In this document: positions 47,951 through 55,594 of the stretch, piece after piece
Position numbering within the stretch: position 1 is the stretch's first letter
How the letters are laid out: each line of letters starts with the position of its first letter
Source: Accumulibacter appositus
GTDB lineage: Bacteria > Pseudomonadota > Gammaproteobacteria > Burkholderiales > Rhodocyclaceae
NCBI RefSeq assembly: GCF_035440685.1
Contig: NZ_DAORMW010000006.1
Length of the DNA stretch: 64,000 nucleotides
Reading direction: 5' to 3' (one strand)
Translations under genes and position numbers: made by a program
The notes under the pieces: model-generated
What the model was told of the DNA's origin: nothing
The model's input: the letters and a program-made list of their open reading frames with translations, nothing else
The model's database searches: none

Positions 47951-48781
47951 ATGCTTCGTTGCGGCGCGTTTCGACTCCCTCTGACCCGCCCACTGCTCAT
48001 GGGCATCGTCAATCTGACCCCGGACTCCTTTTCCGGTGACGGACTGGATCGCAACATCAGCGCGGCCGTTGCCCAGGCCCGTCAGCAGATCGACGCCGGC
48101 GCCGATCTGCTCGATATCGGCGCCGAGTCCTCGCGTCCCGGGGCGGCTCCGACATCCGAGGACGAAGAGCTGCGCCGGCTACTACCGGTACTCGAAGCAC
48201 TTGGCGACTGTAGCGTGCCGCTTTCAGTCGATACCTACAAGCCGGCCGTGATGCGCGCGGCGCTGGCCAATGGCGCGTCGATGATCAATGACATCTACGC
48301 TCTACGCATGCCGGGGGCGATCGCGGCAGTCGCCGACAGCGGCTGTGCCGTCTGTCTGATGCACATGCAGGGAACACCATTGACCATGCAGGCGCAAGCC
48401 GCCTACGCCGACGTCGTGGCCGAGGTGCAGGCCTTCATGCGCAAACGGGTCAGCGCAGCACTGGCGGCAGGTGTGGCCAGTGATCGCCTGCTCCTCGATC
48501 CGGGCTTTTGCTTCGGGAAGACGCTGCAACATAATATCGAGCTGTTACGGCGTTTCGACGAATTATCAATTGACGACCTGCCTTTGCTGGCCGGCATCTC
48601 GCGGAAATCGATGCTGGGAACGATCACCGGTCGTCCGGTCGCGCAGCGCCTTGCCGGCAGCCTCGCTGCGGCGGTACTGGCAGCACAGCGCGGCGCACGC
48701 ATCTTGCGCGTTCATGACGTCGCCGAAACACGCGACGCCTTGGCCGTCTGGCAGGCCGCAAACGCTGGATGCGTCGCCTGA
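47951..48781 (+). CDS. folP: Dihydropteroate synthase
   Basis: 276 residues; joins para-aminobenzoate (from PabBC) to the pterin. The hallmark MGIVNLTPDSFSGDG and the DIGAESSRPGA pterin loop are present, with FGKTLQHN and GISRKSMLG later. The chosen ATG (47951) leaves 16 residues before MGIVNLTP, as in E. coli FolP; ATG 47924 would add nine. It lies between ftsH and glmM, a widely conserved order. Confidence 0.96.
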   Translation: MLRCGAFRLPLTRPLLMGIVNLTPDSFSGDGLDRNISAAVAQARQQIDAGADLLDIGAESSRPGAAPTSEDEELRRLLPVLEALGDCSVPLSVDTYKPAVMRAALANGASMINDIYALRMPGAIAAVADSGCAVCLMHMQGTPLTMQAQAAYADVVAEVQAFMRKRVSAALAAGVASDRLLLDPGFCFGKTLQHNIELLRRFDELSIDDLPLLAGISRKSMLGTITGRPVAQRLAGSLAAAVLAAQRGARILRVHDVAETRDALAVWQAANAGCVA

Positions 48782-48878
48782 CCGCGACGCACCAAGGCCC
48801 CGCCTTCGTCGGCAACAACATTGGCGTTCGCATTTCCGGCTAGTGATTTTGTTGGCAGCGCTAGGGCCGGGGTTTGCG

Positions 48879-48884
48879 TAGAAT
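48879..48884 (+). promoter_or_regulatory. Candidate -10 element of glmM
   Basis: TAGAAT lies 50 bases before the GTG start. TTGGCA (48852-48857) is too far upstream (21 bases) for a normal pair. Confidence 0.3.
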
Positions 48885-48933
48885 ACGCCCGCTTGGACAC
48901 ACATCCACTTTGGCAACTGACGGGAGAGAAATC

Positions 48934-50301
48934 GTGGCGAGAAGGTACTTTGGAACCGACGGTGTGCGCGGGCGGGTCGGCGAGAGTCCGATTACGCCGG
49001 ATTTCGTCATGCGCCTCGGTCACGCCATGGGCAAGGTTCTCGTTGCGCACGCTGCAGCAGGCAACCGCGCCAAGAGCGGCGAGCGTCCGGCGGTGCTAAT
49101 CGGCAAAGACACCCGCCTTTCCGGCTATATGCTGGAAGCTGCACTGGAAGCCGGCTTTGCAGCTGCTGGCGTCGACGTCTCCCTGGTCGGACCCATGCCG
49201 ACGCCAGCCATCGCCTACCTGACCCGTGCCTTACGCCTACAGGCCGGAATCGTCATCTCGGCATCGCACAACCCTTACTACGATAACGGCATCAAGTTCT
49301 TCTCGGCGCGCGGTACAAAGCTTCCTGATGAACTCGAATTGGAAATCGAAGCAGTGCTCGACGAGCCGCTGACCTGCGTAGACGCGGCCGCTCTCGGCCG
49401 CGCGCGTCGAATTGACGACGCGGATGGTCGCTATATCGAGTTCTGCAAGGGCACCTTTCCCTTCGAACAGGACTTGCGCGGACTGAAGATCGTCGTCGAC
49501 TGCGCCAACGGCGCCGCCTACCATATTGCGCCGCACGTGTTTCACGAACTGGGCGCCGAAGTAAGCGCTATCGGCGCCGACCCCAACGGTCTAAACATCA
49601 ATCACGAAGTCGGCGCAACGGCGCCCGACGCACTGCGCCAAGCTGTCCTCGCACAAGGCGCGGATCTCGGCATCGCCCTCGATGGCGACGCCGACCGACT
49701 GTTGATGGTCGACGCCCAAGGCACCCTCTACGATGGCGATCAACTGCTCTTCGCTGTGGTCCGTAGCCGTCTCCGCCAGGGACCCGTGGCGGGCGTCGTC
49801 GGAACCCTGATGACCAATCTTGCCTTCGAGCACGCCCTGGCCGAACTCAAAATTCCGTTTGCCCGCGCCGCGGTCGGTGACCGCTACGTGATGGACATGT
49901 TGCGCCAAAAGGGCTGGTTGTACGGCGGCGAGAACTCGGGACACATTCTCTGTCTCGACAGACACTCGACCGGAGACGGCATTGTTTCCGCTCTGCAGGT
50001 GCTTTCGGCATTGCGGGCAGAAGGCGGCACGCTGCAAGAGCTGCTGGGGGGCCTGCAGCTCTACCCGCAAAAGCTGATCAATGTCGCCTTGAGCAAGGGC
50101 TTTCCCTGGCAGGATCATCCCTTGATCGGCTCCGTGCACCGCCAGGTGGAACGTGCGCTGAACGGCCGTGGCCGAGTACTGCTGCGTGCTTCGGGAACCG
50201 AACCGCTGCTGCGGGTAATGGTCGAGGGCGAAGACTCGCTGGTGGTCAGTAATGCTGCCGAAACACTTGCCGCCGCGGTGCGCGAAGCAGTCGCCTCGTG
50301 A
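48934..50301 (+). CDS. glmM: Phosphoglucosamine mutase
   Basis: 455 residues; converts glucosamine-6-phosphate to the 1-phosphate for UDP-GlcNAc. The phospho-serine is S111 in ISASHNPYYDNGIKFF; the metal loop is DGDADR, and GENSGH and RASGTEPLLRVM bind substrate. The start is GTG 48934, seven bases after GGGAG, giving the standard (M)ARRYFGTDGVRG N terminus. It follows folP as in many proteobacteria. Confidence 0.97.
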   Translation: MARRYFGTDGVRGRVGESPITPDFVMRLGHAMGKVLVAHAAAGNRAKSGERPAVLIGKDTRLSGYMLEAALEAGFAAAGVDVSLVGPMPTPAIAYLTRALRLQAGIVISASHNPYYDNGIKFFSARGTKLPDELELEIEAVLDEPLTCVDAAALGRARRIDDADGRYIEFCKGTFPFEQDLRGLKIVVDCANGAAYHIAPHVFHELGAEVSAIGADPNGLNINHEVGATAPDALRQAVLAQGADLGIALDGDADRLLMVDAQGTLYDGDQLLFAVVRSRLRQGPVAGVVGTLMTNLAFEHALAELKIPFARAAVGDRYVMDMLRQKGWLYGGENSGHILCLDRHSTGDGIVSALQVLSALRAEGGTLQELLGGLQLYPQKLINVALSKGFPWQDHPLIGSVHRQVERALNGRGRVLLRASGTEPLLRVMVEGEDSLVVSNAAETLAAAVREAVAS

Positions 50302-50364
50302 ACTGCTCAAGCCGGGTAGTGCTGAAAACCAAGCGTTGCAGCACGAGCGCCCTGGTCGCCGCGC

Positions 50365-50637
50365 TCAATCATCGTCACCCTCGCCTTCGCGGACGCCGTA
50401 CCGGCGGTCGAGCCGGTTCATGTAGCGTGCATACCACCAGATGATCACCAGGTAGATCAGCGGCGCCCCCTGGGCGCCCATGTAAAACCCCAGCGGGAAA
50501 CCCATTACCGTGATCTCGGCCAGGTTTCGGGCGAAGAAACTGACCACGAAACTGACCGCGAACCACACCGCCAGCAGCAAGGCCGTCATCTTCAGGTTGC
50601 GGCGCCAATAGTCGCGATGCTTGCCTTCGAGTCGCAT
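50365..50637 (-). CDS. DUF4212 small subunit of a sodium:solute symporter
   Basis: 90 residues with two membrane helices (about 15-38 and 50-70). The pattern HRDYWRRNLKMTALLLAVWF and GFPLGFYMGAQGAPLIYLVIIW is typical of DUF4212, small proteins paired with VC_2705-type symporters. Here it lies 74 bases downstream of the large subunit, whereas it often precedes it. It probably forms a two-component transporter with that gene. Confidence 0.93.
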   Translation of the reverse strand: MRLEGKHRDYWRRNLKMTALLLAVWFAVSFVVSFFARNLAEITVMGFPLGFYMGAQGAPLIYLVIIWWYARYMNRLDRRYGVREGEGDDD

Positions 50638-50711
50638 TCAGCTCCCCCCCGGCACTGCGCCTCGAACGACAGCCTGTGCGGGCCAGACGCTTCTCGCCTG
50701 ACGACGTCGGC

Positions 50712-52754
50712 TCACGAGCCTTCCAGTTCCGGGTAACGAACGCTTTCGACGAAATCCTGCGTTGCCTTGCTTGGCGGCTGGTAACACAAACTGACCACGA
50801 TGATCGTCAGGAACCCCACCGCCACCCCCCACACCCCGGCTGACGTCGACTGGATACCCCACCACGGCTCCATGCCGATGCCCTGGATGCCGAGCCACGG
50901 AATAGCGTCCACCTGCACGCGAACCATGTAGTAGAGGGTTACCAGAAGACCGATCACCATGCCGCTCACGGCCCCCGCCGCATTGGCTCTTTTCCAGAAG
51001 ACGCCAAGAATCAGCGCCGGAAAAAAGGCCGCACCAGCCAGCGAGAAGGCCCACGCGACCATCGACAAAATCGTCGCCGGCTTCTGCGAAGCGACCGTAG
51101 CCGCGAGCACGGCGACCACCAGCAACAGCGTCTTCGAAACGACCAAGCGCCATTGGGTGGTCGCATCGGGACGATAGATCTTGTAATAGACATCGTGCGA
51201 CAAAGCACTGGCAATGGTCAGCAGCAAGCCGTCAGCAGTTGATAGAGCGGCCGCCAGCGCACCGGCAGCGACCAGACCGGAAATGACATACGGCAGACCG
51301 GCGATTTCTGGCGTGGCCAGCAGAATCACGTCCGGATTGAGCGCCAGTTCGACGAGCTGGAGAAGGCCATCCCCGTTGACATCTTCGATTGAGACCAGGC
51401 CAATTTTGCCCCAGGCGCTGACCCAGACAGGCAGTTGCGCGATCGACGAGCCGATCAGCGTCGAGTAGATCTCGTATTTGGCGAAGGCTGCGTAGGCCGG
51501 CGCCGTCAGATAGAGTGCCAGAATGAACAGCAGGGACCAGAAAACTGAAGTGCGCGCCTCGCGAACACTTGGGGTGGTGTAGTAGCGCATCAGCACGTGC
51601 GGCAAGGCCGCGGTACCGACCATCAGGCAGAACACCAGACTGAGGAAGTTGAGACGCGCGGTATCGCTTACCTCCTCACCACCCGACGGATAGGGGGTCA
51701 GGTGATGCTCTGGATCAGCGCCACGTTGCGCCGCCTCGCGCATCAGCTTGTCCCAATAGACCCTGGCCGCCTCACTGCTTTTCGGCAACTCGCGGCGCTC
51801 GCGCTCGAGCGCCACAACCTCGCGCATCTGCGCGTTGCTGCTTTTCAGCTCCGCAATCTGGTCGGACAGCCGGAGCCGCTCTTCGTCGAGCGATTCGGGC
51901 AAACTTACGATGCGTTCGTGATAACCGTCGGCGCGTTCGCGGAAGATGCGGCGGGCTTCGATCTCGGCCGGTTCGTCGAAGATTTTTTCTTCCAGGCCCT
52001 GCACCTTCTGCAGGACATGGCCATAGGTCAGTTGCGGCACAGGGATGCCGGTTACCTGGTAGGAGAGGATACTCACCGGAACCAGATAGGCAACGATCAG
52101 GATGGCGTACTGCGCCACCTGTGTCCAGGTCACCGCACGCATGCCGCCGAGGAAGGAGCACACCAGAATACCCGCCAGACCGACGTAGACGCCGATCTCG
52201 AACTGTAGCCCAACAAAACGGCTGGTAATCAGCCCGACCCCGTAGATCTGCGCGACGACATAGACAAAGGAGGCCAGTACGGTCGCAAAGACACCGACCA
52301 GACGCGCCGGATTGCCGCCATAGCGTGCCGCAAGAAAATCGGGAATGGTGTATTGCCCGAAGCGCCGCAGGTACGGCGCCAGCAATAGAGCGACCAGGAC
52401 GTAGCCGCCGGTCCAGCCCATCACGTAGGCCAAGCCCTGATAACCCGACAGGTAGAGCGTCCCAGCCAAGCCCATGAACGAGGCGGCGCTCATCCAGTCG
52501 GCACCGGTCGCCATGCCGTTAAAGATCGCCGGCACACGCCGGCCGGCGACGTAGTACTCGGAAACGCTGGCCGTGCGCGCCAGCACGCCAATCGTCGCGT
52601 AGAGGAAAATGGTCAGAAAGAGGAAGGAATATCCGATCCAGCGCGGTGGCAGTCCATGCCGCTCGAGAAACGCCAGGATGAGAATGAAAATGAAGAAGCC
52701 TGCGGTATAGAAAGCATAGTAGCGACGCAGCGGGACGGTGGTGTAGTCGGCCAT
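50712..52754 (-). CDS. Sodium:solute symporter, VC_2705/ActP-like (likely acetate)
   Basis: 680 residues with about 13 membrane segments. N-terminal segments include VAGRRVPAIFNGMATGADWM and YTIPDFLAARYGG, typical of solute:sodium symporters near ActP. Two insertions stand out: a hydrophilic, heptad-rich stretch at about 255-350 (EERLRLSDQIAELKSSN), probably a coiled coil, and an EF-hand-like loop D458-V-N-G-D-G-L-L-Q-L-V-E469. The gene starts 12 bases after the DnaQ-fold gene and ends before DUF4212. The acetate assignment is inferred from acs in the same gene set. Confidence 0.9.
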   Translation of the reverse strand: MADYTTVPLRRYYAFYTAGFFIFILILAFLERHGLPPRWIGYSFLFLTIFLYATIGVLARTASVSEYYVAGRRVPAIFNGMATGADWMSAASFMGLAGTLYLSGYQGLAYVMGWTGGYVLVALLLAPYLRRFGQYTIPDFLAARYGGNPARLVGVFATVLASFVYVVAQIYGVGLITSRFVGLQFEIGVYVGLAGILVCSFLGGMRAVTWTQVAQYAILIVAYLVPVSILSYQVTGIPVPQLTYGHVLQKVQGLEEKIFDEPAEIEARRIFRERADGYHERIVSLPESLDEERLRLSDQIAELKSSNAQMREVVALERERRELPKSSEAARVYWDKLMREAAQRGADPEHHLTPYPSGGEEVSDTARLNFLSLVFCLMVGTAALPHVLMRYYTTPSVREARTSVFWSLLFILALYLTAPAYAAFAKYEIYSTLIGSSIAQLPVWVSAWGKIGLVSIEDVNGDGLLQLVELALNPDVILLATPEIAGLPYVISGLVAAGALAAALSTADGLLLTIASALSHDVYYKIYRPDATTQWRLVVSKTLLLVVAVLAATVASQKPATILSMVAWAFSLAGAAFFPALILGVFWKRANAAGAVSGMVIGLLVTLYYMVRVQVDAIPWLGIQGIGMEPWWGIQSTSAGVWGVAVGFLTIIVVSLCYQPPSKATQDFVESVRYPELEGS

Positions 52755-52766
52755 CGCAACGCTCGC

Positions 52767-53483
52767 CTAGGCTCTCGGGTACAGGTGGCGTCGCGCTTTC
52801 TCGAGCTCGACAAGGCTGGCGGGCGTCTCGAAACCCTTGTGCGCCGCACGTGCCAGGGCAAGCTGCAGCAACTGCGCCAGAGCGTAGGCGTCAGAAACCG
52901 GATTGTGCCGCTCGATACTCACGACGCCGAAGTGCTCAAGCCAGGCGTCCATGCGTGCCTGTTTGTCGCCCAACTCGCGAAACAGGCCGGCCATGACCCA
53001 GGCCAGATCGATCCATGGCAAGTCCAGCTCGACACCGAGCGCCTTGGCTAGCACGCGTTCGATCCGTCGGGCAACAAACGAGGCGTGGAAAGCGACCAGC
53101 GGCGCCTTGCCAACAAAGGCGAGCAAGGCGAGCAGCGCTTCGACGCGTTGCTCGCCGCGGATCACCGCCACCGGCAGTGGCTCGCCAGGCGGACGCGCGG
53201 CATCGTCCGCAACCGCTGGGTGCACCATGGACAACTGCAATGCAGCGTTGAAATCAATCAGACCGTCGGCCAGCGCCAGCGCGCCGATCGCACCGAGCGG
53301 TCCGTTCTGCCAATCCTCGCCGGCGATGGCGATGTCGATCAGCACGTAGCGACTGCGATAGTGCGAGCGGCTGAGGTCGGGCGCCGGCAGCCTCCGCCAA
53401 GCCGAAATACGCTGCAACTGCCCTTTCGTCAGACGCTGTGCTTGCGCGTGCGGGCCAGTGAACAGGTTCGAGAGCCACACCAT
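52767..53483 (-). CDS. DnaQ-fold 3'-5' exonuclease-like protein with altered active site
   Basis: 238 residues of the DEDDh exonuclease fold. Motif I normally reads D-x-E, but here D50-I-A52 lacks the glutamate. Motif II normally has H-x3-F-D, but FHASFVARR has V137. Motif III is intact (H193-N-x3-D198-A). With two of four metal ligands gone, nuclease activity is unlikely. It lies two bases after the DUF294 gene and 12 bases before the symporter, so it is fixed in the acetate operon. A binding or regulatory role is inferred. Confidence 0.85.
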   Translation of the reverse strand: MVWLSNLFTGPHAQAQRLTKGQLQRISAWRRLPAPDLSRSHYRSRYVLIDIAIAGEDWQNGPLGAIGALALADGLIDFNAALQLSMVHPAVADDAARPPGEPLPVAVIRGEQRVEALLALLAFVGKAPLVAFHASFVARRIERVLAKALGVELDLPWIDLAWVMAGLFRELGDKQARMDAWLEHFGVVSIERHNPVSDAYALAQLLQLALARAAHKGFETPASLVELEKARRHLYPRA

Positions 53484-53485
53484 GT

Positions 53486-55396
53486 TCAGATCTGGTAGTC
53501 AAGCTTCAAGCGCACCTGCAACCTGCGCGCCTGCCGGAAAGACTCCTTGAGGATATGCCTTTCCACTTCGTTCAGCTCGTCCGGCCGGATCAGATTGTCG
53601 CCACTGCGTCCGTGCTCCTGCTCGAAATGCTGGTGCCGCAAGCGCAGCATCTGAATGAAATTGAAACCGTCGACGATCGCCGCCGTCTCCTCGGCGGCAA
53701 TCTTCATCAAGCTGCTCGCCCGCCTGAGACGCGCGACGGTGTTTGTCGCCTCGACCTGATTGGCCAGCGCGAACAGGCGTGCCGCGTCGGTAAACAGACG
53801 CACCCCGTACTTCTTGAGGTCGATGGTCCCGGGGTGCTCGGGGTCGTCCCCGGTCACGAAGTCGCGGATGCGCCCGAGCGGCGGCGCCACCTCGAGCGCA
53901 TTCTGGGCCAGCATGCGCAGGAACAATGGATTAGCTTGCGTCTGGCGAAGGAGCGACAGACGCATCCGGTGTGCCAGATTGAAGCGGCCATGTAGCGGTC
54001 GGAAATCGAAGAAGATCGTCGCGTTCAGCAAGGCCAGCGGTTCCGGCGTGCGCACCCACTGTGCAAACTTCTCTTCCCATTCCTCGAGGGTCAGGCACAG
54101 CTCGGGGTTACTGGCCATGATGTTGCCCTTGCAGAGGGGAAAACCGCACTTGTCGAGGTCATCATTGACCTCCCGGGCAAAGTCCAGAAAACGCAGCTGC
54201 GTCTGCTCGCGGTCCATGATATCCGTGCAGATGAAGACGATTCCATTATCCTGATCGGTGGTGAAGGTCTGCTCGTCGCGCCCTTCCGAACCAAACGCCA
54301 GCCACGCCCAGTCGATGCCGTAAAAATCGTGGCGGTCGAGGTTGAGCTCGATCACCCGGCGCGTCACTGCGTCGTTGAGTGTCGAAATGAACTGCGTAAT
54401 TTCCTGCGCGCCAACCCCTTCCGAAAGCATGGTCAAGGCCAACTGGCGAACGTCCTCGCGGGCATGCTGCAGCACGGCGATGGAAGTCGCCGCATCGATT
54501 GCATGCCGAATCTGCCGCAGGCCGGCACCTTGCAGCTTGAACAGGTCGCGCTCGGAAACCACGCCGCGCAAGCGCCCGCCCTCATCCACCGCGAGCACGT
54601 GCCGTACCCGGTGCATGGCCATCAGCAGCGCCGCATCGTGAGCATTTGCCGCCACTGGCAAGGTCTGCGGCGCCGGCGACATCACCTCGGCGATCGCCTG
54701 CTCAAGGGATGCACCGGGAAGCACAATGCGCTTCAGGATATCCGACAGGGTAAAGATGCCGACCGGCTGCCGCTCGGCATCCACCACCACCATCGAGCCA
54801 AGATGCTGGCTGGCCATCAGCTCGACCACCCGGCGCACCGGCGTGTCGGCCGTCACGGCGACCGGCTCACGGCTAAGGATCATCGAGAGTGGCGAGTTCA
54901 TCGTCTTCTGTTCGGCAGCGCGCTGGGCAAGCTGCAGTTGCAACTGTTGCTGCGATTGCCGAAGCAGGTCGGCGATATACTGCGTACAGAAAAGATTGAA
55001 GACCGTGCTTTTCTGCGTCAAAGCAAAGAAGTCTTCGGCCGCCAATTCATAGCAGAAGACATCATCGCGGGCCACGTAGGCGCCCACCGTTTCACGCTGC
55101 GCCATCAGCGCGCCAATCGAGAAACTCTGACCGGGACCCAGGGTGACCGACGACGACTCCCGCTTGCGGTCCCCACCACTGCGCACGACATCCACCCGTC
55201 CACGCTGGAGGATGTACAGCGTCCGCGCTACACCGCTCTCTCTGGCCAGAATCCGCGCGCCACTTGGATAGTGGGCTAATTTCACCCGCTGCGCGAGAAA
55301 ACGCAGCGACTCGGCTTCCATCCGATCAAAAGGCGGGTAGGCCTGCAGTGACTGGATGCACGCGGAGACCAGCAGTTCAGTCGCCTGGTTGCTCAT
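53486..55396 (-). CDS. cNMP-binding/CBS/DUF294 nucleotidyltransferase-like signalling protein
   Basis: 636 residues. Domain order: a cyclic-nucleotide-binding-like domain (about 20-130), a pair of CBS domains (about 175-295, ILSREPVAVTADTPVRRVVE), a GlnD-like nucleotidyltransferase core (DUF294) with G369-S-E-G-R and D381-Q-D383, and a C-terminal substrate-binding-like domain. The NT motif GSEGRDEQ plus DxD looks complete. Such proteins stand next to acs and VC_2705 symporters in several proteobacteria and may control acetate uptake in response to nucleotides. GAGGAG precedes the ATG. The target is unknown. Confidence 0.9.
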   Translation of the reverse strand: MSNQATELLVSACIQSLQAYPPFDRMEAESLRFLAQRVKLAHYPSGARILARESGVARTLYILQRGRVDVVRSGGDRKRESSSVTLGPGQSFSIGALMAQRETVGAYVARDDVFCYELAAEDFFALTQKSTVFNLFCTQYIADLLRQSQQQLQLQLAQRAAEQKTMNSPLSMILSREPVAVTADTPVRRVVELMASQHLGSMVVVDAERQPVGIFTLSDILKRIVLPGASLEQAIAEVMSPAPQTLPVAANAHDAALLMAMHRVRHVLAVDEGGRLRGVVSERDLFKLQGAGLRQIRHAIDAATSIAVLQHAREDVRQLALTMLSEGVGAQEITQFISTLNDAVTRRVIELNLDRHDFYGIDWAWLAFGSEGRDEQTFTTDQDNGIVFICTDIMDREQTQLRFLDFAREVNDDLDKCGFPLCKGNIMASNPELCLTLEEWEEKFAQWVRTPEPLALLNATIFFDFRPLHGRFNLAHRMRLSLLRQTQANPLFLRMLAQNALEVAPPLGRIRDFVTGDDPEHPGTIDLKKYGVRLFTDAARLFALANQVEATNTVARLRRASSLMKIAAEETAAIVDGFNFIQMLRLRHQHFEQEHGRSGDNLIRPDELNEVERHILKESFRQARRLQVRLKLDYQI

Positions 55397-55423
55397 CCTG
55401 GCTCCTCGCTCGATACAAATGAA

Positions 55424-55448
55424 CAGGCCGGCACGCCGTGCCGGCCTG
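55424..55448. repeat. GC-rich hairpin between acs and the DUF294 gene
   Basis: Ten-base stem CAGGCCGGCA / TGCCGGCCTG with a five-base loop in the 198-base gap. Seven As follow on the plus strand, so on the transcribed minus strand the T-run comes before the stem; this is not a standard terminator. It could be a transcript processing or stability element. Confidence 0.55.
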
Positions 55449-55594
55449 AAAAAAACGGCTGCTCATGCGATACGACGCGTCGCCGGAATCTCGCCGACAC
55501 GCAGCAGGCCGATACGAGAAACCGCTCACGGCGCCGTCGAGCCGATAATCGGGCTCGCCGGCGCCGCCAAACGCGAGCGCATGTGGTCGCTGGT

